Assembly (NCBI RefSeq): GCF_000427785.1
Contig: NZ_ATYR01000028.1
Span: 1-64,000, forward strand
DNA length: 64,000 bases
DNA from: Massilia alkalitolerans DSM 17462
Lineage (GTDB): Bacteria > Pseudomonadota > Gammaproteobacteria > Burkholderiales > Burkholderiaceae_D
Reading direction: 5' to 3'
Program-made: the position numbers and the translations under genes
Notes under the pieces: generated by a model
Seen by the model: only the letters and a program-made list of their open reading frames with translations
Told to the model about the DNA's origin: nothing
Database searches by the model: none
Shown here: positions 17,346 through 26,317 of the stretch, one piece after another
Layout of the letters: every line of letters starts with the position of its first letter
Position numbering within the stretch: the first letter of the stretch is position 1

Positions 17346-18715
17346 AGCGCACAGGGTTCCGGCTCTCGCTGGTCACGCGCTGGTCGGCGCTGGTCGGCAC
17401 CCTGCTGGCCCTCGGCATGCTGATCGCGCTCGGGCTGGACCACCTCTTCCCCGAGCATCCCGCGCTGGTCTTCTTCACCTGCCTGGTGGCGATCGTCCCG
17501 ATTGCCATCATCACCATCCGCACCCAGATCCAGCCGATCCTGTCGCTGTTCCGCGCCCTCGAGGGCACGGTGGCGAGCTACCGCGACGGCGACTTTTCCT
17601 TCAGCCTGCACTGGCCGCAGAACGACGAGCTGGCCGACCTGATCGCCGCCCACAATGACCTGGGCCAGGTGCTGCGCGAACAGCGCCTCGGCCTGGTGCA
17701 GCGCGAGCTGCTGCTCGACACCATGGTCCAGAACACCCCGGTGGCCATGCTCCTGGTGACGGACTTCGCCACGGATACGGGCACCTCGGCCGGCACCATC
17801 GTCTACGCCAACCTGGCCGCGCGCCAGCTGCTGTCCGAGGGCCGCAAGCTCGAAGGGCACGGACTGGGCGCCGTGCTCGAGACCGCGGCCCCTGCCCTGA
17901 AAGAGGCGCTGGCGCGCGGCGGCGACGGCCTGTTCACCGCCGGCGAATCCGAGGAAGAAGAGGTCTACCACCTGGCGCGCAGCAGCTTCACCCTGAACGG
18001 CCGGCGCCACGAACTGCTGCTGCTGCGCCACCTCACCACCGAGCTGCGGCGCCAGGAAGTGCAGACCTGGAAGAAGGTGATCCGCGTGATCAGCCATGAA
18101 CTGAACAATTCGCTAGCGCCGCTGGCCTCGCTCGCGCACTCGGGCGCGGAGCTGGTGCGGCGCGGCCAGACCGAGCGCCTGCCCCAGATCCTGCAGACCA
18201 TCGGCGAGCGCACCCGCCACCTCGAGACCTTCATCCTGGGCTATGCGCGCTTCGCCAAGCTGCCCACGCCGCGTCTCGAAGCTCGCCCCTGGGACGTGTT
18301 CATCGACGGGCTGGCCGACCAGGTGCCGTTCCGCCTGCTCGGCGACTTGCCGCAGGAGCCGGCCTGGATCGACGCCCCGCAGATGGAGCAGGCCCTGCTG
18401 AACCTGCTCAAGAACGCCCACGAATCCGGGTCGAAGCCCGACGACGTCGCGCTGCAGGTGCGCCGCGTGCAGGGCGCCCTGCGCATCGACGTGCTGGACC
18501 GCGGCACCGGCATGAGCGACGCGGTGCTGACCAACGCCCTGGTCCCCTTCTATTCCACCAAGCGCAGCGGCACCGGCCTCGGGCTGGCGCTGGCGCGCGA
18601 GATCGCCGAGGCCCACGGCGGCCGCATCTCGCTCTCGAACCGCGAGGGCGGCGGCCTGGCCGTCACTCTCATCCTGCCGGCGCTGCCGGCCCTGTCGGGC
18701 CCCCACACCCCATGA
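17342..18715 (+). CDS. Membrane sensor histidine kinase, partner of the sigma-54 regulator
   Basis: The 457-residue kinase has two membrane segments at about 13-32 and 41-60 with almost no periplasmic loop between them. It therefore probably senses within or near the membrane. A PAS-like region (about 120-230) precedes the H-box SHELNNSLAP with His252, N-box NLLKNAHES, G1 DRGTGM and G2 GTGLGLALA. The NtrY-like layout fits an NtrC-type partner. The start ATG overlaps the regulator stop (ATGA), indicating coupled translation. Confidence 0.92.
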   Translation: MKRTGFRLSLVTRWSALVGTLLALGMLIALGLDHLFPEHPALVFFTCLVAIVPIAIITIRTQIQPILSLFRALEGTVASYRDGDFSFSLHWPQNDELADLIAAHNDLGQVLREQRLGLVQRELLLDTMVQNTPVAMLLVTDFATDTGTSAGTIVYANLAARQLLSEGRKLEGHGLGAVLETAAPALKEALARGGDGLFTAGESEEEEVYHLARSSFTLNGRRHELLLLRHLTTELRRQEVQTWKKVIRVISHELNNSLAPLASLAHSGAELVRRGQTERLPQILQTIGERTRHLETFILGYARFAKLPTPRLEARPWDVFIDGLADQVPFRLLGDLPQEPAWIDAPQMEQALLNLLKNAHESGSKPDDVALQVRRVQGALRIDVLDRGTGMSDAVLTNALVPFYSTKRSGTGLGLALAREIAEAHGGRISLSNREGGGLAVTLILPALPALSGPHTP

Positions 18716-18731
18716 GCATGAAAGGATGCAC

Positions 18732-19331
18732 ATGCTGAAGATCATCGGCAAGGACACGTCGATCAACGTGCGCAAGGTGCTGTGGACCTGCCGCGAGCTC
18801 GGGCAGCCCTTCGAGCGCGAGGATTGGCACGAGGGACACGCCGTGTTCAACCCGAACCGGCTGGTGCCGGTGCTGGTGGACGAGGGTTTCGTGCTGTGGG
18901 AATCGAACACGATCTGCCGCTACCTCTGCAATCGATATGGCGCCGGCGCACTGCTCCCTCCAGGCGCGCGCGACCGTGCCCGCGTCGAGCAATGGATGGA
19001 CTGGCAGGCCACCGACCTGAATACGGCCTGGCGCCCTGCCTTCATGGCGCTGGTGCGCAGGCACCCGGCCTTCCAGGACCCGGCGCAGGTCGAGGCCAGT
19101 ATCGCCGCCTGGAACCGCCACATCGGCATCCTCGATGCCCAGCTGCGCGCCACCGGCGCCTATGTCGCGGGCAGCGCCTTCACGCTGGCCGACGTCGTGC
19201 TGGGACTGTCGGTGAACCGCTGGATGATGACGCCCATGGACAAGCCGGACTTGCGCCACGTGGCGGCCTATGTCGAGCGCCTGAGCGAACGGCCGGGTTT
19301 CCGCGAGTTCGGGCGTAACGGCATTGCCTGA
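18732..19331 (+). CDS. Glutathione S-transferase family protein
   Basis: This is a soluble protein of about 199 residues with an N-terminal thioredoxin-like domain (about 1-78) that includes a cis-proline segment NRLVPVLVDEG and ESNTICRYL, which binds the glutathione gamma-glutamyl group. An all-helical C-terminal domain follows (about 85-199). The ATG at 18732 is preferred over the ATG at 18726 because AAAGG lies at a proper distance only from the former. It starts just after the kinase and may be read with it, but nothing ties it to the export system. The substrate is unknown. Confidence 0.85.
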   Translation: MLKIIGKDTSINVRKVLWTCRELGQPFEREDWHEGHAVFNPNRLVPVLVDEGFVLWESNTICRYLCNRYGAGALLPPGARDRARVEQWMDWQATDLNTAWRPAFMALVRRHPAFQDPAQVEASIAAWNRHIGILDAQLRATGAYVAGSAFTLADVVLGLSVNRWMMTPMDKPDLRHVAAYVERLSERPGFREFGRNGIA

Positions 19332-19372
19332 AGCGCTCTGGTAAGATCGGCTTTCACCGCCGCTCCTCTGCC

Positions 19373-20149
19373 ATGCCGCCTTCCTACGCCCGCATCGATC
19401 CCCGTTTCGCCCAGCCTGGCCATCCGCCCGCCACCATCGACGAGTTCGACGGCGTGCGCTTCCTGCACCTGGGCACCTCCTGGGTGCAGGGCGCGATGCG
19501 GCTGTCCAAGCCGGACGCGATCGAGCTCGAATACGTCCAGATGATGATGATGTGGACGCTGTTCATCCAGAACCCGCGCCGCATCGTGCAGCTGGGCCTC
19601 GGCAGCGCGGCCCTGACCAAGTTCTGCTACCGGCGCTTTCCCGGTGCACGCGTGAGCGTGGCCGAGCTGAACCCGAACGTGATCGCCATCTGCCGCGCCC
19701 TGTTCGGCCTGCCCGAGAACGACGCGCGTCTGGACGTGCGCGAGATGAACGCGCTCGACTTCGTGCTCGATGCCGGCAACCACGGCCAGGTCGACGTGCT
19801 GCAGGTCGACCTGTACGACCACGAGGCCCGCGGACCGGTGCTCGATTCGCTGGATTTCTACCAGGGCTGCTACGACTGCCTGAGCAGCGATGGCATCATG
19901 ACCGCCAACGTGTTCGGCCACTTCGACAGCTACGACAAGAACCTGCTCACCATGCAGCAGGTCTTCGACGCCGTGGTCTGGCTGCCCGAGGTGCACGATG
20001 CCAACATCGTGGTGCTCGCCTTCAAGAACGCGCCGGAGCTCGATTTCTCGGTGCTGTACGAACGTGCCGGCGAGATCCGGCGCCACCTGAACCTGCCGGC
20101 CAAGAAGTGGGTGGACGGGCTGAAGGAGTGGATGCGCGACCACGCCTGA
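19373..20149 (+). CDS. Spermidine-synthase-like SAM-binding protein
   Basis: The 258-residue cytoplasmic protein has a Rossmann fold of the polyamine aminopropyltransferase/methyltransferase superfamily. Seen are the SAM-binding glycine motif VQLGLGSAALTKFC (about 71-84), an acidic ribose-binding residue in VAELNPNV, and VLQVDLYDHEA. It lacks the full N-terminal tetramerisation domain of classical SpeE. Relatives are annotated as spermidine synthases, but without the substrate pocket in view a methyltransferase role is equally possible. It is 41 bp after the GST gene. Confidence 0.75.
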   Translation: MPPSYARIDPRFAQPGHPPATIDEFDGVRFLHLGTSWVQGAMRLSKPDAIELEYVQMMMMWTLFIQNPRRIVQLGLGSAALTKFCYRRFPGARVSVAELNPNVIAICRALFGLPENDARLDVREMNALDFVLDAGNHGQVDVLQVDLYDHEARGPVLDSLDFYQGCYDCLSSDGIMTANVFGHFDSYDKNLLTMQQVFDAVVWLPEVHDANIVVLAFKNAPELDFSVLYERAGEIRRHLNLPAKKWVDGLKEWMRDHA

Positions 20150-20212
20150 GGTCGCGCAGCGGCAGCTCAGTGCACCAGCGCCCCCTCGGCCTTGCCAGCG
20201 ACAGCCTCGCTG

Positions 20213-20311
20213 CTAGCACAGGTGGTCCTCGCTTGCCATCCCCTTCTCATCAATACACCGAATCACGTAAAACTGTTGTGTCTTGCACAGTTCACACTTG
20301 TATTTACGCAT
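20213..20311 (-). CDS. Candidate small CxxC protein
   Basis: This 32-residue open frame starts MRKYKCELCKTQQFYV and ends EDHLC. It has a CxxC knuckle, a third Cys near residue 19 and a terminal Cys, enough for one zinc site. The DNA is much less GC-rich than the neighbours. AAGGA abuts the ATG too closely to be a good ribosome-binding site, though the frame is open further upstream. It could equally be the 3' remnant of a longer zinc-ribbon gene or noise. The gap 20150-20395 otherwise holds only the TonB-receptor promoter region. Confidence 0.25.
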   Translation of the reverse strand: MRKYKCELCKTQQFYVIRCIDEKGMASEDHLC

Positions 20312-20315
20312 TTCC

Positions 20316-20346
20316 TTGTTCAGAATCAATTCGCCACGGTTATAAG
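20316..20346 (+). promoter_or_regulatory. Possible sigma-70 promoter of the TonB receptor gene
   Basis: TTGTTC at 20316-20321 and TTATAA/TATAAG near 20340-20346 are 18-19 bp apart, about 50 bp before the receptor ATG. Both hexamers are imperfect. No Fur-box-like dyad is visible, so iron control is not supported by the sequence. Confidence 0.35.
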
Positions 20347-20395
20347 AGACCTAGTTTTTGTGATGGCGTAATTCAATTCTCAACAAGGGGACAAG

Positions 20396-22837
20396 ATGGT
20401 GAAACACGCAGAAAAGCAGGTATTACTGGTGACCGCGCTGGTATCGGCGATGGCATCGGCGTTCGCGCAGGAAGCAGCGGGCGGCCAGGGCCAGGGACCG
20501 AAGGACACGGCAACGGTGGTCGTGCTGGGCTCGCGGACCCAGGCCAAGACCGCACTGGACACCGCCGTGCCGGTCGGCCTGATCAGCGCGAAAGACCTCC
20601 AGTCGGCCGGCTCGCTCGAACTCGGCAAGGTGCTGCAAGACCTTGACCCCTCGTTCAATTTCACCACGACTTTTATCAGCGACGGCACCGATATCATCCG
20701 CCCCGCCACCCTGCGCGGCCTCGGCCCCGACCAGCTGCTGGTGCTGGTCAACGGCAAGCGCCGCCACCAGCAGGCGCTGGTCAACGTGCAGCAGACCATT
20801 GGCCGCGGCTCGGCCGGCACCGACATCAATGCGATCCCCCTGTCCGCCATCCAGTCGATCGAAGTGCTGCGCGACGGCGCCGCGGCGCAGTACGGCTCGG
20901 ATGCGATCGCCGGCGTGATCAACATCGTGCTGAAAAAGGGCGTGACCGACACCCAGTTGAGCGCCAGCCTCGGCACCACCAAGGAAGGCGACGGCGACAC
21001 CTATGCCGCTAGCGCGCATAAAGGCTTTGCCCTCGGCGCCAACGGCGGCTACATGAACCTGTCGGTCGAAGGCCGCGACCGCGACGAAACCAATCGCGCC
21101 GGTCTCGACACCGCGCGCGTCAACCCGCCGCGGGTCACCCAGCGCATCGGCGACAGCAAGGCCAAGGACGCCTACCTGTGGCTGAACGCCGCGCTGCCGG
21201 TGGGCGGCGGCGAGCTGTACGCTTTTGGCGGCGCATCCCGGCGCAAGGGCGATTCGTCCGGCTTTTTCCGCACCGCCGACGACGCGCGCAACGTGCCGGC
21301 CGTGTACCCGAACGGCTTTCTGCCGAACATCATCACCACCGTCAAGGACGCGTCGCTGGGCCTGGGCTACAAGCACGACCTGAGCGGCGACTGGAGCGTG
21401 GACCTGAGCGTCAACCACGGCCGCAGCGAGCTCGGTTTCCACGAGCGGAACTCGATCAACGTCAGCTACTACTACGAGAACGGCAGCTCGCCCCTGGAGG
21501 CCGACACCGGCAAGCTGAAGTTCGACCAGACCACGCTGAACCTGGACTTCAAGGGCTCGGTCGACGTCGCCGGCGCCCCGCTCCACATCGGCGCCGGTGT
21601 CGAATGGCGCCGGGATAACTACCAGATCGTGGCCGGCGACCCGGTCTCCTACCAGTACGGCCGCAGCAACGACCCGCGCAAGATCATCCGCGACCAGAGC
21701 GGCGGCATCGCGGCATCCGGCATCCAGGGCTTCCCGGGCTACACCCCGGGCACCGAAGTGGACGACGGCCGCCACAACACCGCCTACTACGTCGACCTGG
21801 AACGCAAGCTTGGGGATGCGCTCTCGCTCGGCGCGGCCCTGCGCCATGAACGCTATTCGGACTTCGGCAACACCACCATCGGCAAGCTGAGCCTGCGCTA
21901 CGACCCGTCGCGCACGATCGGCCTGCGTGCCAGCGCCTCGACCGGTTTCCGTGCGCCGGGCGTGCAGCAGAAGTTCTACAGCTCGGTGTCGACCAACCTG
22001 AACGCCGCCGGCGTGCTGACCGAAACCCTGACCGCGCGCGAGAACAGCGCCGTGACCCGCGCCTTCGGCATCGCCCCGCTGCAGGAAGAGACCTCGAAGA
22101 GCGCCAGCATCGGCATGATCCTGCGCCCGACGAACAACTTCTCCGTGACGGCCGACCTGTACCGCACCAACATCGACGACCGCATCGTGTTCTCGTCGAA
22201 CATCGCGCCGGAGTCGGGCCCGTGCACCACGGCCGCCACCTGCCCGATCCGGGCCATCCTCGACCCGCTGCGCGTGGGCCAGGCGCAGTTCTTCACCAAT
22301 GCGATCGACACCAGCACCACCGGCTTCGATCTGGTGGCCCAGCACACCACCCGCGGCCAGGGTTCGACCCTGGTGCTGTCCGGCCAGCTCGGCTTCAACC
22401 GCACCAAGGTGAAGGACCGCCATTCGCAGTCCTCGGTCTTGACGGGCGCCCAGTTGTTCGACGACACCCAGGTGACGCTGATCGAGAAGGGCCAGCCGCG
22501 CCAGCACCACGTGGTGGCCGCCGACTACACGGTCGGCCAGTGGAATGCGACGGCGCGCGCGAACTACTTCGGCGAGGTGGAAGGCCAGGGCTTCACGCCG
22601 GGCTTCATCCAGACCTGGTCGGCGAAGTGGATCGTGGACCTGACCGGGCGCTACAACTTCACCAGGAAGCTGAGCCTGACGGCGGGTGTCAACAACCTGT
22701 TCGACACCTATCCGACCAGGTGGGACCCGGTCAAGGCGGCGCCCTTTCCGCAACTGGGCTTTACGCACTGCTGGGAAACTTGCCCGTTCGGGATCAATGG
22801 CCGGTCGTACTACGTGAAGGCGGATTACGCGTTCTGA
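20396..22837 (+). CDS. TonB-dependent outer-membrane receptor
   Basis: The 813-residue protein has a signal peptide (about 1-24, ending ASAFAQ), a plug domain (about 40-180) and a 22-strand-type beta-barrel ending in Phe (YYVKADYAF). The plug holds RPATLRGLGPDQLLVLVNGKRR and VLRDGAAAQYGSDAIAGVI. A typical late TonB-box region NNLFDTYPTRWDP precedes the last strands. It imports a substrate across the outer membrane using TonB energy. No transport or regulatory genes flank it, so the ligand cannot be named. GGGGACAAG precedes the ATG. Confidence 0.92.
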   Translation: MVKHAEKQVLLVTALVSAMASAFAQEAAGGQGQGPKDTATVVVLGSRTQAKTALDTAVPVGLISAKDLQSAGSLELGKVLQDLDPSFNFTTTFISDGTDIIRPATLRGLGPDQLLVLVNGKRRHQQALVNVQQTIGRGSAGTDINAIPLSAIQSIEVLRDGAAAQYGSDAIAGVINIVLKKGVTDTQLSASLGTTKEGDGDTYAASAHKGFALGANGGYMNLSVEGRDRDETNRAGLDTARVNPPRVTQRIGDSKAKDAYLWLNAALPVGGGELYAFGGASRRKGDSSGFFRTADDARNVPAVYPNGFLPNIITTVKDASLGLGYKHDLSGDWSVDLSVNHGRSELGFHERNSINVSYYYENGSSPLEADTGKLKFDQTTLNLDFKGSVDVAGAPLHIGAGVEWRRDNYQIVAGDPVSYQYGRSNDPRKIIRDQSGGIAASGIQGFPGYTPGTEVDDGRHNTAYYVDLERKLGDALSLGAALRHERYSDFGNTTIGKLSLRYDPSRTIGLRASASTGFRAPGVQQKFYSSVSTNLNAAGVLTETLTARENSAVTRAFGIAPLQEETSKSASIGMILRPTNNFSVTADLYRTNIDDRIVFSSNIAPESGPCTTAATCPIRAILDPLRVGQAQFFTNAIDTSTTGFDLVAQHTTRGQGSTLVLSGQLGFNRTKVKDRHSQSSVLTGAQLFDDTQVTLIEKGQPRQHHVVAADYTVGQWNATARANYFGEVEGQGFTPGFIQTWSAKWIVDLTGRYNFTRKLSLTAGVNNLFDTYPTRWDPVKAAPFPQLGFTHCWETCPFGINGRSYYVKADYAF

Positions 22838-22902
22838 GCCGAGGCTGCGGCCCCGACCTGTGCTTGCCGCAGGTCGAGGATGCATCATCTGGAAGCGGCG
22901 GC

Positions 22903-24243
22903 TCAGTGCGCCGATGCGCGTTCGCCGTCGAACGCGTGGACACGGTCGCGTCCGCTAGCCTTTGCGTTGTACAGCTCCCGGTCGGCATGCTTGATCACGA
23001 TCCCGATCTCGTCCCCATTGCAATGCTGGGCGACCCCGAACGAGGCGGTGACGGCCAGTCCAGCCGGCCAGTCTTGCCGGTGCAGCGCTTCGCGCAAGGA
23101 TTCGGCGACCAGCTTGGCCTGGTCGCCCCTCGTCATCGGACAGATGATCAGGAATTCCTCCCCGCCCCAACGCACCAGTTGGTCCGACGAGCGCACGCCG
23201 GACCGGACCACCTGAGCGAACTTGCGCAACACTTCGTCACCGACGTCGTGACCGTGACGGTCGTTGATCATTTTGAAATGATCGATGTCGATGAAGATGA
23301 CCGACATCGGATCAGCCATCAGTGTCGACGTACTGATCAACACCGCGCGCAAGCCCTGGCGGTTCAGTACGCCGGTCAGTGGATCGATATGGGCCTGGCT
23401 GGCCAGCTCCTGGGCTTCCAGTTCCAGCGCACGGTTGATTTCTCCGAGCTGCTTCAAGGCCGCGTCGCTTTCGCGGAGTTGCTTGCGTAGTGTCATGGCG
23501 GCAGCCAATGGCCAGCTGACCGCGAACAGGATCCACATGACGACCAAGCCGATCAGCAAGGTATTCTGGCTGATCATTTTCCCGTGCAAGCGGATGGCGC
23601 GAATGTCATACAGGTGCTCGCCCGCTGCCACGCCGGCTGGCGTCGACAGTTCCAGGCGAACGATGTTGTCGATGCGTGTGGACGAGTGCTCGAGAGGCGG
23701 TTTGGCGAGCTCTTTCCACCATTGGGCGACAACGAACCAGGAGGTCGGAACGAACAGCGATTCATTTGCCGGGATGTCAATGGCGTCGACCTGGTTGATC
23801 TTGTAGGTCTGCCATTGGCTCGATACCGTGAATCCCTCTTCGGAATTAACAAGCATCATGCCGAGCCTTGCAGGACCAGCTCCTTGATACGCAATATCGA
23901 GCGTGATATGACTTATCCGAGTCATGTCGATACCCTGGCTTACCGAACGTTCGAGGATCACATTCAGTTTGCAATATGGCCAGTCGGCCACCTTGACTAT
24001 CCTGCAACGAAATAGCGCATGACCGCCGTTGCGCTCGATGCTGGCCTCCGACTTGCCGCTGGATATCCGGTCGTCCTCTGCATACAGTTCGAAATGCGGA
24101 TCGATAATGTCGACGACACGCTCCATCCCGTAGTGCTGCCAGCACAGCAAGGCCATAGTCACCAGCAGCAATGCAATGAAGGAGGTACGCGCGAGAGTGG
24201 AAACTTGCGCAAGATTGAGAACGAAAGAATCTCTAGCGGACAT
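22903..24243 (-). CDS. Membrane diguanylate cyclase with periplasmic sensor domain
   Basis: The 446-residue protein makes cyclic di-GMP in the cytoplasm in response to a periplasmic signal. Membrane helices at about 20-36 and 224-250 enclose a roughly 185-residue periplasmic domain that looks beta-rich, like a carbohydrate-binding jelly roll. A coiled linker (255-285) leads to the GGDEF domain with GGEEF at 360-364 and a product-inhibition site RSSD at 351-354, five residues before it. I chose the ATG at 24243; the frame extends upstream only to a TTG. It is convergent with the TonB receptor, with a 7-bp dyad at 22854-22876 between them. Confidence 0.9.
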   Translation of the reverse strand: MSARDSFVLNLAQVSTLARTSFIALLLVTMALLCWQHYGMERVVDIIDPHFELYAEDDRISSGKSEASIERNGGHALFRCRIVKVADWPYCKLNVILERSVSQGIDMTRISHITLDIAYQGAGPARLGMMLVNSEEGFTVSSQWQTYKINQVDAIDIPANESLFVPTSWFVVAQWWKELAKPPLEHSSTRIDNIVRLELSTPAGVAAGEHLYDIRAIRLHGKMISQNTLLIGLVVMWILFAVSWPLAAAMTLRKQLRESDAALKQLGEINRALELEAQELASQAHIDPLTGVLNRQGLRAVLISTSTLMADPMSVIFIDIDHFKMINDRHGHDVGDEVLRKFAQVVRSGVRSSDQLVRWGGEEFLIICPMTRGDQAKLVAESLREALHRQDWPAGLAVTASFGVAQHCNGDEIGIVIKHADRELYNAKASGRDRVHAFDGERASAH

Positions 24244-24320
24244 ACGTATTTGTCGAAAAAGCCGGGCGCTACCGAAACCGATAAGCCAAAAAGACAAATA
24301 GTATGTGTGTTATTTCCATG

Positions 24321-24338
24321 TGGCAATGCATGTTGCCA
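24321..24338 (+). terminator. Terminator-like hairpin without a matching gene
   Basis: The stem TGGCAA/TTGCCA around a 6-nt loop is followed by TTTTT in the plus direction. No plus-strand gene ends here; both flanking genes are on the minus strand. It could end antisense transcripts or be chance. The rest of 24244-24410 shows nothing. Confidence 0.25.
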
Positions 24339-24410
24339 TTTTTGCGTATTTATGCCGCATGCCGTTGCGTAGGCACCACCCTTTGTCCGAGCAGAGGAGG
24401 CGATGTTTCC

Positions 24411-26303
24411 TTATTTGAAGGCGTCTTGTTTGCCTTTGAACCATTGGGCAAGACCGGCGACAAACTCCGGGAGATGGTCTTTGTCAGGTGTCCGCAGCGC
24501 GTGCCCGGCCTTGGGATACTCGATGAACGTGAAGTTTTTATTGGGGCGTGCAGCGAAATAGTCGCGCAGCTTGCGGCCTGATTCGATCGGGACGCTGTCG
24601 TCTTTTTCGCCCATGGCGGCGACGATCGGGATAGTCAAAGCCGCGTAGGCCGACAGCGGATCGTAGAACAGGTGCGAACTCCAGTAGCGATACGAGTTGC
24701 CGAAGAACTCCTTGTCGACGTTGTGCGGATCCGCCTTGATGGCAGCATAGGTCTGGAGTAACTGCTCGCGCGTGAACAGCGTTGCATAGGGCGCGACGCC
24801 ACGCGCGTTAAAGATCAGGAATTCTTCGCTTTGCGGCAGGCCGCCGCTGCCACCCGTGGCAAGCCAACCAATTTTCGCGCTACGCGCAGCAACGATCGGG
24901 GCGACCATGCCGCCTTCGGAGAAGCCAAGGATTGCCAGCTTGCGCGCCGCAAGCGCCTTCAGGCGGGGCTCCTTGTCGATGAATGCCAGTGCGTCCTCGA
25001 CCCGGCGCTCCAGGAAATCCGCGCGGCGATAGGCCGCCGAACAACGCGTGCCATCGTCGCCCTTCTCGATGCCGGCTTTTTCAAGGAAGTAGACATCGAC
25101 AGGCGCCGGGTAGCGCTGGAAGAAGGAGGGAACGCGCTGGCCGAACGCGCGGCAACCAGATCCGCTGATCAGGAGGATGGGAACCGCATTTTCAGCAGCC
25201 CCGGCATCATGCAAGCGGAAATAGCGGCGCTGCTGGCCGTCGATCTGCACCGTTCCCTCGTCGAGCCTGTGTTCGGCTGGGATCTCGAGGACTTCCAGCA
25301 CCCGGCTCGCGCCTACTCCCACCTTTTCACCGCCACCCATCAGGAAGATGCGGTTGCCGACGACAGCCGCGCCATGTCCGTGCCGTGGCGTCGGCATGGC
25401 CGGCAGGGCCGACCAGCGGTCCGTCTTGGGATCGTAGACCCAGGCATCGGGAAACACCTTGCTGGCCGGGACGAACTGTTCGCCGCCGAAGGCATACAGC
25501 TTGCCGTCGTAGGCGGCCGCAGCCAGGCCGCCCTGGGCCTGCGGCATCGGCGCCCTGGTCTCCCAGCGCTTTGTGGCCGGATCGTAGACCTCCAGCGTCG
25601 CCAGATTGACCGGGCGCTGCCTGCCATCGGCCTGCTCCATCATTTGGCGGCCGCCCACCACATAGATCTTGTCGTCGATGACGGCGGCGGCGGCGCTGTT
25701 GCGCGCGCTTGGCGCGTCGGGAATGCGCTCCCAGCGCTTGGTGCGCGTGTCCAGCGCCTCGCCTCGGGCGGTATCCGCGTGGGCGTTGATGTGGGCCGCC
25801 TCCACGCTGGTCGGGACACGCCCGCCGATGAAGTAGATCCTGTCCTTGACGGTAGCGACCACGCCTTCGGCCCGCGGCTGCGGCAGCGACGGGCCGGCCG
25901 ACCACCGGTTGGCCTGGGCGTCGTAGACGAACACGGTCGCATGGGCGCGCCAGTCCGGAATGGCGCCGGAGAAGCCGCCGATGCCGTAGATCCTGCCGCC
26001 GGCCTCGGCCAAGGCGATATGGTGCCGGCCTTCCGGCAAGGGCGCGAGCGTGGTCCAGCGGCCCGCTTTCACGTCGTAGGCTTCGACATGGTCGGTGAAG
26101 CCCGGCGGCTGCGAGAGCACCCCACCTGCCACGATGATCCTGTCGCCCAGCACGGCGGGATAGATTTCCTGCCGCGCGATGGCGGCGTCGGGAGCCCGGG
26201 ACCAGCGCACTGCCGGCGTCGCGTCGGCGACTGCCTGCGCCGCGGCTTGATATGGGGTGGCAAGCAGGGCCACGGCCAGCACGGCCGGCAGCATCGACTT
26301 CAC
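24411..26303 (-). CDS. Kelch-propeller/alpha-beta-hydrolase fusion, exported
   Basis: This protein of about 630 residues has a signal peptide (MLPAVLAVALLATPYQAAA), then six Kelch blades to about residue 325 (each with a GG turn, for example RIIVAGG, RIYGIGG, RIYFIGG, KIYVVGG, KLYAFGG, RIFLMGG). A C-terminal alpha/beta hydrolase follows, with nucleophile GFSEG (Ser462), acid in GEKDDSVP (about 568) and His601 in KAGHAL. All triad residues are present. The GTG at 26303 is chosen for its AGGAG 5 nt upstream and its spacing of 14 bp from the previous gene. It is the last gene of the 39.5-kb operon. A peptide- or ester-hydrolysing role in the periplasm is inference. Confidence 0.8.
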   Translation of the reverse strand: MKSMLPAVLAVALLATPYQAAAQAVADATPAVRWSRAPDAAIARQEIYPAVLGDRIIVAGGVLSQPPGFTDHVEAYDVKAGRWTTLAPLPEGRHHIALAEAGGRIYGIGGFSGAIPDWRAHATVFVYDAQANRWSAGPSLPQPRAEGVVATVKDRIYFIGGRVPTSVEAAHINAHADTARGEALDTRTKRWERIPDAPSARNSAAAAVIDDKIYVVGGRQMMEQADGRQRPVNLATLEVYDPATKRWETRAPMPQAQGGLAAAAYDGKLYAFGGEQFVPASKVFPDAWVYDPKTDRWSALPAMPTPRHGHGAAVVGNRIFLMGGGEKVGVGASRVLEVLEIPAEHRLDEGTVQIDGQQRRYFRLHDAGAAENAVPILLISGSGCRAFGQRVPSFFQRYPAPVDVYFLEKAGIEKGDDGTRCSAAYRRADFLERRVEDALAFIDKEPRLKALAARKLAILGFSEGGMVAPIVAARSAKIGWLATGGSGGLPQSEEFLIFNARGVAPYATLFTREQLLQTYAAIKADPHNVDKEFFGNSYRYWSSHLFYDPLSAYAALTIPIVAAMGEKDDSVPIESGRKLRDYFAARPNKNFTFIEYPKAGHALRTPDKDHLPEFVAGLAQWFKGKQDAFK

Positions 26304-26317
26304 TTTGTCTCCTTCGA

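Noticed and set aside
22838..22902. Rho-independent terminator between TonB receptor and diguanylate cyclase genes
   Set aside because: A 7-bp dyad (22854-22876) exists, but no T-tract follows on either strand.
24321..24338. TGGCAA...TTGC as a third sigma-54 promoter
   Set aside because: GG and GC are 11 bp apart on both strands, whereas sigma-54 needs 10. No TGTCCG sites are nearby.
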